From Vandiemenella viatica (lineage: Eukaryota; Arthropoda; Insecta; Orthoptera; Morabidae): a stretch of 64,000 nucleotides of DNA. Below the pieces are notes generated by a model, which saw nothing but the letters and a program-made list of their open reading frames with translations, had not been told where the DNA came from and made no database searches. Shown one piece after another: positions 34,075 through 44,741 of the stretch. The stretch covers positions 120,890,095 through 120,954,094 of the forward strand of contig CM061920.1 of assembly GCA_031002005.1 (NCBI GenBank), in the 5' to 3' direction. A program made the position numbers and the translations under genes. Each line of letters starts with the position of its first letter. Position 1 is the stretch's first letter.

Positions 34075-34288
34075 GGACTATTAGTTTAACATCAGTGGTA
34101 GGTAAATTAGTGGAAAGATAGATATACAACCACATCAAAAATGTTTGAGAAAAGAAATTGATTTGTAAATCGACAACATGGATTCTAGAAAAAATATTCA
34201 TGTGAATTTCAGGGGAGCTACATGTAAAATATTTCGGACCAAATCGGCAAGGAAGGTATGACTAGATCTTTCTAAGGCATTTGTCAGA

Positions 34289-34513
34289 ATGAGCCACAAA
34301 AAGGTGTTATATAAGATAAAACCATCGGAATGTACGAAAAAAATTGAGTTGCTAGAGGAATTGTTGAAATGTAGAAAACAAAGAATTATGGTAGGAAATG
34401 ATTTATCGGAAGCGAAGGATGTGAAACTGGGTGTTCCACAAGGTAGTATATTGGGTCCATTGCTTTTCATTATTCTAATGAAGGATTGCTTGTGGTTTAC
34501 AGTCAGAAGTTAG
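34289..34513 (+). pseudogene. CR1-like reverse transcriptase fragment
   Basis: Contains MSHKKVLYKI (after an RT block reading LSKAF), then VKLGVPQGSILGPLLFIILM, and ends in a frame change before the ADD catalytic box at about 34514-34540 (LSADDVMLYNRI, with Ser for the usual Phe). It is more decayed than the copy at 24249-25035. Confidence 0.75.
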
Positions 34514-34574
34514 GTTGTCTGCAGATGACGTAATGTTATACAATAGGATCAAAATGGGAGAAGATTGACTAGCA

Positions 34575-34650
34575 GCAGCATACCTAGATGGGTAGGTCGT
34601 TTCCCTGACCTCGATGTCGACGAGGCGTAAAGTCATAAGAAAGAAAAAGA
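34575..34650 (+). mobile_element. SINE family 1 tail fragment inside the LINE
   Basis: CCCTGACCTCGATGTCGACG and AGGCGTAAAGTCATAAG are the 3' end of SINE family 1, followed by an A-rich run. The tRNA-like head and most of the body are missing. Confidence 0.7.
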
Positions 34651-34885
34651 GAATACTTGGGAGAATAGAAGGCCTAATTTAGTGGTGAGAAGTGGAAGAT
34701 AGAATAATAGTGCATGGAAGGGAAATGATGACCATGACCAATGGCACTCAGTTTCAGAGATAAGGAAGCGGAAATTTTTTTTTTGTTCGTAAGGGAATCA
34801 GAAATAGAAGTAAATTACCGTAGAAAGTAATGAATAGCTTACCAAAAACACAGAAACAATTTAAAACTAAAATTCGTAAATGTAC

Positions 34886-35722
34886 ACGGCTACAAGAAAG
34901 GGGAAAAATTCGTAATAATAAAAAGAGCCACTAGAGCGCGTGCTGAATTGCAATTAAATTACGTGTATTCAGATATAATCATTGATGATAAACATCTAGA
35001 AAAGCACACAGCAGAGTTTATTACTGTTTTTGCGGCTTCTGTACAAGAAGTATCATGCCACTGCCCGGTAAAAGCAAAGAATATTCATCTGCAGATCTGA
35101 ACTTCTGATTCCCCTAAAAGCAATCTCCTCTGAAAATCCTGGTTTCGTCTGGTGGATTGAATGGCAGTCTGTTGTTCTGCCAAAGCAACTACAAAGCAGC
35201 CCGAATATGAGATCACCGTGTTTGCTAGAATGAAGGTGTGTGTCTGAATTCTGGATATGTGACGGTACCTTTGCGTGAGACAGTGCGCGTTGAGTACTGA
35301 CGGCAGAGGTGCGTGCGCTGTGAGTGATCGATCGCTCGGTCCAGCACTCTTTGTTGGCTTGCTGCCTACCAGCCACCCCGCCACCCGCCCTCTATATTTA
35401 CTTTGCAGCGCGCCCTCGCGGGTTCCCCCGTGTTCCATTAGTGGAGGCCCCCGCTCGCAGCGTCCTCACAAAGAATTGACTCTACAGCGCTCCTGCTGAT
35501 TGGGACGACTTGTCAAATTATCGCGAGGGGGAGTAGAGTTTGATGCCAGCGACCTACAGCCCAAATATCGTTTCCGCCACCGCCCGGACGCCGTTTAACT
35601 CTATTTCTGGCGACGTGGAAATAGAGATTGGTTTCTGAGAAACTCTCAACTTTGGCAGACTAATAGATCGTAACAGAACCAATCCCTCCGGACATTTAGT
35701 CTCTCACAGCCATGGATATGTA
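34886..35722. other. Intron; GC-rich patch without recognised gene
   Basis: The segment 35330-35640 is GC- and CpG-rich with a TATA-like CTATATTTAC at about 35392 and CTGGCGACGTGG near 35606. It might be a promoter, an LTR or a repeat, but no paired repeat or motif-bearing frame supports any of these. Confidence 0.3.
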
Positions 35723-36536
35723 CACTGATCAGCCAAAAAATTATGACCACCTACTTACTAGCATATCGGTACACCTTTCGAGCGCCATGCAGCAGCGATT
35801 CTGCGTAGTATGGATTCTAAAAGCACTTGGTAGGCTTCCAGAGGTATCTGACACCAGATTTCTAAGCACAGGTCACGAAATTACCTTAAATTACGAGACA
35901 GCGGTTTGTGGGCGCGGAGACTGGGAACGAGCATCTCGGAAACGGAGAGGCTGGTCGGCTGTTCGCGAGCTACTATAGTGAGCATCAATGGAAAGTGTTT
36001 GAAAGACTGAAACCACGAGTAGGCGACAATGTGGTGGACACCCACGCCACATCACAGAACGTGGAGGTCGGAGGCTTCCCCGCTTTGTAAAGCAGGAACT
36101 GTGGAAAATCTGACAGAAGAGTAGAATTCTGGTACCTTCAGAAGTGTTTCAGAGTAAAAGAATGGCGATTCTGGCACACATCATTCCCTACCCTGCTTTA
36201 TAGAGCGGGCAAGCCTCTGACCTACAAGTTCTGTGATGTGGCGTGTGTTCACCGCATTTTCGTCTACTCGTGGTTTTACGTCCTTTAAACACTTGTATAT
36301 ACGAGAGCACGCTGACCTGCCTCTCCGTTTCCGAGATGCTCGTTCCCAGACGGCGTGCCCACAAACCGCTGTCTCGTAATTTAAGGGAATTTTGTGACAT
36401 GTACGTAGAAATCTGGTGCCAGATACCACCTGGAAGCCTACCAAAGAATTGTTGAATCCATGCTACACCGAATCGCTGCTGTATTGCGTTCGAAAGGTGG
36501 ACCAATATGCTAGTAAGTAGGTGGTCAATATGTTTT
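35723..36536. repeat. ~350-bp inverted repeat derived from a Tc1/mariner-type end
   Basis: Arms of about 350-365 bp (35731-36097 and 36190-36536) are reverse complements at high identity, with a spacer of about 92 bp. The outer left end reads CACTGATCAGCCAAAA and is preceded by TA, a typical Tc1/mariner terminus. Both arms share ATTATGACCACC-like and ACGAGACAGCGGTTTGTGGG sequence. The right arm has lost its last dozen bases. The arms yield mirror-image open frames on both strands. No transposase is present, so it is a palindromic non-autonomous derivative. Confidence 0.8.
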
Positions 36537-36956
36537 GGCAAACGGTTGTTTTACGCAGATAACATGATGTAAACGAACATTAAATAAGCTGTTTGAAACT
36601 TTACACAATTGCAATCGAAGTTAATAATCACGTTTTAGATGTGGCTTAGCGAACGAACACTTAAAAAAAGAATGAACACACAATAAATAATTAATTTCCA
36701 CAACCATATATGGCTCAGAAATAATTCCACTTCCTACCGCCGTGGTTATTTGGTGTGATTAGTACGTATGCATCACTCGTAAGTTCTGGACTCCAGCTTT
36801 GCGTTGTTATTGTTATGATATCTAACCATTCGGCTGACGTCATGAAAGTATTTAGTGGCAGGCAGTATGACATTGAACTCGACTCACTGCCATCTATTTC
36901 GTTCATTCTTATCAAAAGTCAGTTGAAAAGGAATGTTTGTGTGCACCTGTGATGCA
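36537..36956. other. Intron; no gene recognised
   Basis: AT-rich sequence with no supported feature. Confidence 0.5.
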
Positions 36957-37192
36957 ATTTTCTCGAACTACTCCACTCGATGGGTGAGCGGATAGCGTTC
37001 GGGCCTAACATTCGAGAGGCTGAGGGTTCGACTCCCTGTCTTGCTTCCTTTATTTCAGTTTCCAGTCGTTTCTGGAAATCAGTCTTTGCGTATGCTCCGA
37101 CGGTTCCTTGAAAAGGCCATTGGCGAATCCGTTGCTGCTCCTTGTCCCCCATCTTTGTCCGGCCCTAATGAGCCGTTAAGCACTAATTAAAA
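36957..37192 (+). mobile_element. tRNA-derived SINE, family 3
   Basis: Head: CTCGATGGGTGAGCGGATAG (box A region) and GAGGGTTCGACTCCC (box B). The body is only loosely related to family 1 (TCCTTGAAAAGGCCATTGGCG, quoted in part: TTGAAAAGGCCATTGGCG). The tail is GAGCCGTTAAGCACTAATT followed by an A9 run. Single copy in the window. Confidence 0.7.
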
Positions 37193-37215
37193 AAAAATCA
37201 TTCGCCCTCACTTTG

Positions 37216-37739
37216 TTTACTTCTTTTTCAAGCTGGTGTGCTTTATCGAGCTAACTGTATATCTGTGAAACCGTTTCTGTCTGTAAGTTTAAATTTTGTT
37301 GCTTTAATAAATTCAGATGAAAATGCTCCAAAACACTCTGAGGTATGGAAGTGAACCATTATATATCATTTTGCATCACGCAAATAAATTAATGATTAGA
37401 GAATGGTTTTATCAAAATAGAGTATTGGGATTGTCCTGTGAAATCTTGAATCAGTTCATAAGATCGAAAAATTCTACCTTTTACTTCTTTTTCAAGCTGG
37501 TGTGCTTTATCGAGCTAACTGTATATCTGTGAAACCGTTTCTGTCTGTAAGTTTAAATTTTGTTGCTTTAATAAATTCAGATGAAAATGCTCCAAAACAC
37601 TCTGAGGTATGGAAGTGAACCATTATATATCATTTTGCATCACGCAAATAAATTAATGATTAGAGAATGGTTTTATCAAAATAGAGTATTGGGATTGTCC
37701 TGTGAAATCTTGAATCAGTTCATAAGATCGAAAAATTCT
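37216..37739. repeat. Perfect 260-bp tandem duplication
   Basis: Copy 1 (37216-37475) and copy 2 (37480-37739) appear identical and are separated by 4 bp, with an exact offset of 264 bp. Both start TTTACTTCTTTTTCAAGC and end GATCGAAAAATTCT. They encode the same short accidental frame. The lack of divergence means a very recent duplication, or an assembly or haplotype artefact. Confidence 0.9.
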
Positions 37740-38227
37740 CAAAAGCTAACCACATATGAAAGCTTCGTGTTACATTTCGTAATAGTTCAAATATCGGTTA
37801 CTTTAGTGAATATTTCAAATATGAGATTAAAAAGTTTGCTTTTCTTTTGGCTCTATCTCTGGCGCATGATATTTATCGTCCGTCTGGAGATTACAGTGGT
37901 TGAAGGAATAGCTGCCTAGAAACATTCCTTCGGTACTTATTTTCTTACTTGTAATAATCTTCGCATCTTTTTGGATACTACCAAAGATACTCGTTCGAAT
38001 TCTGAAACTTGGTTTGTTTTCCTCTGGTCTGGTGTGAGGTTGCAGTTCTTGCACCGTACTCAAGACTGCAGCTGGTGTCGGGAGGACGAGTTGATGCAGC
38101 TGAGGAGAGCAGAATGTGAAGGAGGCCTCCTTGGCCAGCCGTCGGCTTAACGAAGTTCCCGGCAGCTGCTGAGGTTTGAGAAGCGAGCTCCTTGATGGTA
38201 GATAGGACGCGTCTCCCACCGTCTTCA

Positions 38228-38285
38228 GACCAGCTAGGTGCTTGGCTAAGTGGTGACCAGCTAGGTGCTTGGCTAAGTGGCGACC
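38228..38285. repeat. 27-bp tandem repeat, two full units
   Basis: GACCAGCTAGGTGCTTGGCT begins units at 38228 and 38255, and a third partial unit starts at 38282 (GACC). The first two are identical. Confidence 0.8.
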
Positions 38286-40271
38286 TTCAAATATTCATTC
38301 ATTACAAAATGGCACTGCCACTATCACTTTCTCTTTGATCCTAGGTGACATCATTTCTAAGTATTTGGGACAGTACATATTCTTTGAAAATTTTCTAATT
38401 TTCTAATTTATTAATTGTTATTAATTATACTGCTGAAGATAACTACACATTTAACCGATACACATTATTACTTATGTCAATAACTTGTTTATTTGATTTT
38501 TAACAAATCTTTCAAGGTGTTCAGATTACAATTCAGAGGCCTCATGCATTCAAATGACATCATAGATGAAGTTATTCCACAGCAGCTATATTCAGTTTCT
38601 GTTGGTGACTGGCACTAACAAGACCATCGCCAGTGGTTTTCTTTAATCTTTGGTGTTTGGAATTAGTATCGGACTGGCGTCTGTTTGGTTGGGAAATGCA
38701 ACGGGTTCGCCCAGTCAGCACACTTTGAGAGAACACAAGAAAATTAGTAAAATGTGTGGTTAGGGAATACGTTGAAAATTAAATGATGAAAGACGTGGAA
38801 ATTTTGCAGGAAGTTCTCAGAATCAGATTGATAGTGGTCTTTAGTACTTAGCCTCTGCTCCAAGCAAATATGACGGTCACACTGTGGTTCATATGTTATT
38901 GTGAACTATTGGTGATTCGTTTCTGAAAAAGTACGAAAGTGGCAGTTTCTCTCGAGTATTTAATGAAACTGAGTCTCACAATACAGGAACAAATTCTTTT
39001 TGTACATAGTTTGTTAATAATTTTGATATTAATTTTCGATTTATAAAGTTGTTTCTTCTCCGCCGACTTCTAAACAAAAGTGATGTACGTATCTTATTTC
39101 TACTTACGTCGTCAGTTACCTAAATAATAACTATGCAGTGTTGTTGTAGGTCATTTTTCCGCAGTTGCTCAATTAAATAATAACTGCATGAGAAATACTG
39201 CAAACGTATTGTTGAAGATTTTTTGTTAAAGCTTGAAACTCTTCTTAAGAATCGTCAGCGATAGAGACGTTCATATCTTGATGTTTCAAAGCACGGTGTT
39301 AAGTGTAATGGCAATACTTATGACAATTTGAATATTGGCTACAATATTCATGTTTCATGACACATCGTATTATGACTGGGGATAGTTGAGTCTACCAGCT
39401 ACCGAGAGAAGACAATAATGGTCAACAGAGTACAGGAAGCTGGATAGAAAATTTATGGGGTATGTCCATATATGGTGAAGCTAATTGTGAATTACCAGAC
39501 TCAAAATTTCCTTAATAATTATAGACCATCACTCTCTGCACATCTATTAAGACGTGGAATAATTAGTGTCACTGTTTGTTGTTCATATTTATAGTTCGAA
39601 CTGAAATGGCGAATACGCTTTTAAACAAATGACAGAAATCCTTCCACGTAAAATAATGCTTTAAAATCTCTTTCATGTGACATTTTTGGAATTAAAGATT
39701 CCGTACTTTCCACTTTGTCCTTTCACATTAATGAACCTAAATTGTTAAAAAATTCATAACTATTGAACGCAAGTAGAGTCAGGAGTAATAATAAAAATGG
39801 CTGTCAATTCTACGTGATAATCTCACAGCACCTATTTGTTTCCTTAGGTCTTCACAAAGCGTGCGTATCGTAGACGATAACTCCAGAAAAATTATATTCT
39901 TTGGAGAGGGGAAGGTAGGGATAAATTATTTAAAGTTTTTTTTCTTGTTAATGTTCTACTTTACTTCGGAGCTTGAAATAAAATTAACTACTTAAAAGCA
40001 GGTTTGAGGATAATTTGCGAAACAGGTACTCGTATCTAACCTTATTTGTTCGCTAGCTTTTTCTCATTACACGTGACAGCAAACGCTGTGCAGTTTCACT
40101 ATTCTCTTGACAACACAGATGCAGTACATGTTTGTGGGACCGCTACAGTATTAGCAGTGATTAACTTCCCACAGTTAAAAAACAATCCATATACAATGTT
40201 TCCGTGAACAATACAATAAATGTTAAGCAAGTTGCAACAAACTTTCATAAAACGAATTTCGTGCACAACAC
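38286..40271. other. Intron; no gene recognised
   Basis: AT-rich sequence with no supported feature. Confidence 0.5.
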
Positions 40272-40516
40272 CCCCCTTTTTTTTACTTATGGCTTTACGC
40301 CTCGTCGACGTCTAGGTCATTAGAGGCGGGATGGGCTTGGGGACAAGGAACGGGAAGGAATGTGGCCATGGCATTTTGAAGGAAGCATCCCGGCATTAGC
40401 CTGGATTGATTTGGAGAAACCATGGAAAACCCAAATCTGGATGCCAGGGCGGGGATTCGAACCGCCGTCCTCCCGAATGTGAGGCCAGAGCGTTAACCAC
40501 TCACCCACCACGTCGG
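40272..40516 (-). mobile_element. tRNA-derived SINE, family 1
   Basis: Minus-strand copy: box A-like GGTGGGTGAGTGGTTAACGC, box B GGTTCGAATCCCCG, body CCAGATTTGGGTTTTCCATG, tail GACGAGGCGTAAAGCCATAA then A-run. CCCCCCTTT lies on both sides (40271 and 40521), a likely target duplication. Confidence 0.85.
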
Positions 40517-40960
40517 GATCCCCCCCTTTCTTTTAACTGTTCGATTGACTTCAGTTTGGTATGACTAGATTAACAATGAGTACTTCCAACGAGTCTTATG
40601 TGAAGCAGAAAAATTCTTAAGAAGCAGAGTGTGACATTAACAATTAAAGATTAACTGTCATCCGTGATGAATGATAAACAGTGAATACTATAGCAACCAC
40701 ATATTACACGGGAACTGAATATTCCTGCCAGAATAAAATTTCAACACTTTAAAACCATTTGAAATTACTCTGGACTACCCCCATAGATAATTGCGCACGC
40801 ACACTTTTAGTTTAATCATGTAATAACAACAAAAAACAATTTCGTATTGTCACAGAAAATCACAGTTCCTTCTGTACTTTTTTTCATCGTCTGGGAATTT
40901 TTAAATAAAAAGTAAAAAATCTTTAGAGATGATTGCTATTTAAATATGTTTTTCTTGTTG
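40517..40960. other. Intron; no gene recognised
   Basis: AT-rich sequence with no supported feature. Confidence 0.5.
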
Positions 40961-40968
40961 ATCTAGAT

Positions 40969-41291
40969 CAGTGATTCCCAATTAATTTTCCCCGAGTGCC
41001 ACTTCAATATAGAGCTCAACCTGACGTACCCCTTGTAGCTGCAATGACAAAAAAGCTTTCATCCTAGTGCAATGCTTCGTACAACCACTGCATTGCAGTA
41101 ATATGATTCACACACTCACAGTTTGTCTTAAAATATATTTTGGCAATAGTAAGGTTTGTCTAATTCTTTTTTTTTTTTTTTTTTTTTTTTAACTATCGTA
41201 AGATGACCTTAACCAGAAGATGACGCGCGTACCACTTGAAGCAATCTCACGTACCTTTAGAGGTACGCTTACCACTAATTGGGAACCACTG
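40969..41291. mobile_element. hAT-type MITE
   Basis: Terminal inverted repeats CAGTGATTCCCAATTA (left) and CAGTGGTTCCCAATTA (right, reverse complement), 15 of 16 matching. They are flanked by 8-bp duplications ATCTAGAT (40961-40968) and GTCTAGAT (41292-41299), 7 of 8 matching. An 8-bp duplication and the CAGTGGTTCCCAA-type end are characteristic of hAT elements. The 323-bp interior is noncoding and includes a T24 run (41167-41190). Confidence 0.85.
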
Positions 41292-41299
41292 GTCTAGAT

Positions 41300-42489
41300 T
41301 CACTTCCGATTATATCCAGTCAGCCAATTTCTTTTATAACTTCATAAAATGTTACAAAATAATTGTCGATTCTGGTATCAAACTGTATTTGCCAATTGAT
41401 TCGACTGTTAAAAAAAGTTATTATTTCAACTTGCAGTCATCTGTTTTTAAATTACGACAAGCGGTTCAATGTTATCTAAACTATCGTGTTTATAATAGTT
41501 CAATATTAGTTACCATTAAGTGCGCAATAAAACTATAAATTATACTTACCCTCTCGTTGTGAAACTTATCACTGTAAAAGCAGGATATTAGTACGTTACG
41601 AAGATACCTGGCCCAGTTTTATAAATGTCTAAAAAATTTCAAAAGTGTACATAATTAAGTAACGGAGACTAAAATAAGAATTAATGAGATCCGAACTTTT
41701 TTTTGTAGTCCAATTCATGTCGGTTATTTACCTCTCTACTTGTTATTAGAATTTCAAGACAGACGAGAAAACGATTTCGTGGAGAAATCCGAACTTCAAA
41801 ATCTGTTAAAATACCAATTAACAGGAATAAAATTCATCACTGTATATCATCGTCTGAGAAAGAGATCAAAACGGAAATCTGTAGATCTACTTGCTTTTAA
41901 TTACATCATGTAAGCATGTAAGGTATGGTTTAGCTTTCTTGGTGTCTGGCAATGGAAGATGAGTTCACTATCACAGCGGGAGCCTTTTCACACTTCTCGT
42001 ATCAAAGAAACTAGCTGTAGAATATTTGCAGCTCATCCATTAGAACTGAAAGGGCGCGGTTCAGTCATTTCAGCTTCGTGTCCAGTGGAATAGAGAGCTC
42101 CGTCGCTTCGACAACTAGTGATGAACTCGTCGCTAGCTTAGGAAAAAGAGCGTCGTCGGTCGTTCGCCAGTAGTTCCAGAATATTATTTCTGCACACAAG
42201 TAGCAGAGGAGATGTGGGCTATGTCTACCACCCTGGTTGTAGACTGGTATGTAAATCGTGTTACGAAATAGTATCGTCACATTAACACTCCAAAATTCAA
42301 TGCAATAATGCCATATTCATAAATTTCATGTCGCAGTTGATAAGAATTTACATGGACGAGTGTAAATTCTAAACACATTTTGAAAATTTAAGTGTAATTA
42401 TTAAATAAAACCAACATAAATTTCAGTTTGCTACACAAAAATATGCCAATATGTAAGACATTGACGAGAAACTACTCGGCTTTATTATC
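41300..42489. other. Intron; no gene recognised
   Basis: AT-rich sequence. An open frame running out of the MITE (41236-41538) has no motif. Confidence 0.5.
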
Positions 42490-42800
42490 TCTTTGGCTGA
42501 GGCACCGTGATGATTTCAGACGCTGACACGAGGTTAGCTGTTTGAGTCCTAGTGGTGGAAGAAGTTGTCACGATCAGGACTATTCGCAGTGCATATGGAG
42601 TGACGACATAAGATATTGTCGATTGTGATTCGTCCGTTGGATGAGGACGTTTGGCTTTCGGAAGAGTATGCCCGAATGGGCCGTCACCGGGATATTACCC
42701 TATCCCTTCTTTCATACCTTATCCACACTAACAACAAAGCTTTGGAACACTATCACACTGGGAAATACAGCGTGAAACATCCCCAGTTCATCATCCCAGA
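42490..42800 (+). mobile_element. tRNA-derived SINE, family 2 (diverged)
   Basis: Same block order as the minus-strand copy at 9655-9935: ACGCTGACACGAGGTTAGC, a degraded box B (GTTTGAGTCC), GATGAGGACGTTTGGC and TTCGGAAGAGTATGCCCGAA. The 3' limit is uncertain. Confidence 0.6.
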
Positions 42801-43691
42801 CTTTCACATTGAGCGGTAAACGTTCCCCTCGGTAACCGCCTAAGCCCTTACGTGGGCAAGGAGTTCGTAGAAGAAGAAAATTGTTATTACTCGAATAGTT
42901 CAAGAAAAACTGACACTACTTATCGTTAGCTGATGATAGCAAACCATAATTTCCATCAGCAGGATTATTATATAACCTGCCACTATTCGTCTATTTTATT
43001 GTCCATACATGTAGGCAAAAGATGATAGTAGCTCTTTTCGTAGCAAATTATGAAATGAAATTCTAATTAGATCGTGATTTTGGATATAAGCGATTTAACA
43101 CATTAATAAATGCTGATTGGTGGTAAAGTGTTTTACACTGGTAACTGAAATCTCTGATTGAGAACGAACTTTTCGGAATAAGAAACAGTTCCGGAGTAGT
43201 TTTCAGAACGTAGGGTTTTAAACTGTTTTAGACTTGTAATTTCTATGGAAAGTTTTGAAAAACTAATGTAGAAATGAAGAAAGATAACCTTCGATTAGAC
43301 AAGGAATTTGCGAAACCTACATTTTTGTTGTAAGAATAACCAGCCGATAGTTTGCCAGCAAGGAGATGGATTTACGTTGTTGTTTATACACTTTAGCTCT
43401 CCTCTTACAGATAGAAATGAAACACAGTCCGCATATTTGTCCATTCCAGCATCAGAACGCTGTCATCCGGTAGGGTTTTCGCTAAGCGAGTACCGTCCTC
43501 AACGAATGAAGACTCCTTATCTTTGGCTTTGAGTTGAGGCAGGGAGGGGAGAGCCCTCAGAGTGCGTAAGCTCCTTCATCCAGCGGAAAACAAAGTGGTA
43601 CATCGCAGCGAACTGGGAGCATGTAAACTACACATTTGTAGAGCCTTTTGTACGTGTTTGTAAGACATTAATAGTAACTACACTAAGGGCA
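42801..43691. other. Intron; no gene recognised
   Basis: AT-rich sequence with no supported feature. Confidence 0.5.
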
Positions 43692-43946
43692 CACAGAGGG
43701 TGGTGGTTGAGCGGTTAACGCTCTAGCCTCGCATTCGGGAGGACGCCGGTTCGAATCCCCGTCCGGGCATCCAGATTTGGGTTTTCCATGGTTTCCCCCA
43801 AATCACTCCAGGCGAATACCGGGATGCTTCCTTCAAAAGGCCATGTCCGAATTCCTTCCCGTTCCTTGTCAGAAGTCCCATCTCGCCTCTTAATGACCTC
43901 TATGTCGACGAGGCGTAAAGCCATAAGTAAAATAAATAAAAAAAAC
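43692..43946 (+). mobile_element. tRNA-derived SINE, family 1
   Basis: Box A-like TGGTTGAGCGGTTAACGC, box B GGTTCGAATCCCCG, body CCAGATTTGGGTTTTCCATG, tail GACGAGGCGTAAAGCCATAA then AGTAAAATAAATAAAA. The tail's mixed A/T repeats resemble the AAATAAATAAA end of the LINE at 33440-33460. Confidence 0.85.
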
Positions 43947-44583
43947 CTAACGGCAGAATAAACTTTAATGACTGTACTATTGATATGAGAATTTGATGAG
44001 CTCAAAAGCAACGCTATAATCAGTTCATTAATAATTACAAAATATGCCTATCAAAAATATAGATCTCACAGCAACAAACATTGACCTGGGAACTAATTTT
44101 AGTATAAACAAAAACTCGAAGTTGTGAAGTAGAAACATTTAAAACATGATGCTGCAGCAGCATAAATGAAATTACATGGACCATCATAGAATTAAATGAA
44201 TTTTTGAAACGAATTCTGCTGCGATTTACCACTTTCGCAGGTTCAGTTAACCGAATGTTTAGATACTACTAGCAAAAGTTTTTTAAAAATCTAGAATTTT
44301 TTAAATTCTTTAAATTCCAGAAGAAACATATTCATTATTCGTTTCCTGATTCCGTGTCTAGCCGCCCCGGCCCGAAAATTTTCAGTTGCCATAACTGAAA
44401 AACTTGATTTTTGAGTACTGGTCGTCGCATCGTACTGCTTCACTTAAGTCATTTTTTAATTGTCGGGAAGAATTCGAATTTGAACACTCGCATTTCTGAT
44501 CCCCCGTTATGACCCTGAAGTTGACTAGCGTCCGCAGCGTCTAGTTTGTGCATACCCGTATACCTGTGGCGTTGTGTTGGCAG
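43947..44583. other. End of the 26-kb intron; no gene recognised
   Basis: AT-rich, ending in the acceptor GTGTTGGCAG directly before the second kelch exon. Confidence 0.5.
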
Positions 44584-44741
44584 CGGAGGGCCGATGGACG
44601 CAGCTGTCTCCTCGTGGGGAGTGTCCCCCGTGTCTTCAGGAGCACTCAGCCGTCGCACACCGAGACTCGCTCTACGTCTTCGGCGGAGAGCTCGGCTTCT
44701 CTGCGGGCACCGAGACGCCGCTCTGGGTCTACCACGTCAAG
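44584..44741 (+). CDS. Kelch-repeat protein, second exon in window
   Basis: Acceptor GTTGGCAG (ends 44583), donor GTAACG (from 44742). Two bases complete the codon split at the end of the previous exon (giving Ala), and the exon ends in phase 0. Translation: EGRWTQLSPRGE, then HSAVAHRDSLYVFGGELGF, then PLWVYHVK. This is one full blade: W-x2-L, the P/G-rich turn, the H-S-A-V strand, double Gly, and the terminal W-x-Y. The Arg that usually precedes HSAV is Gln-Glu here (CLQEHSAV), a mild departure from the consensus. The donor (GTAACG) is weaker than GTGAGT. The intron before it is about 26.4 kb and rich in transposons. Confidence 0.88.

Larger units (their letters stand above)
34075..34885 (+). 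mobile_element. CR1-like LINE copy, internally replaced by a SINE tail
   Basis: Same family as 23985-25035, on the opposite strand. The RT part (34075-34570) includes the ISLTSVVGKLVE-like start, LGVPQGSILGPLLFIILMKD and a degraded SADDVMLY box. At 34575-34650 the LINE sequence is replaced by a SINE family 1 tail. From about 34690 the LINE 3' region resumes (GGAAGGGAAATGATGACCAT, TGGCACTCAGTTTCAGA, and so on), matching the minus-strand copy. About 500 bp of LINE between the FADD box and the 3' region is missing. Confidence 0.75.

Noticed and set aside
35712..36444. Mirror-image open frames of 88-117 codons
   Set aside because: Both arise from the arms of the long inverted repeat and contain no transposase motif.
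37827..38219. Minus-strand open frame of 130 codons
   Set aside because: No recognisable family or splice borders. The sequence may be an unknown repeat, but I cannot support a gene.
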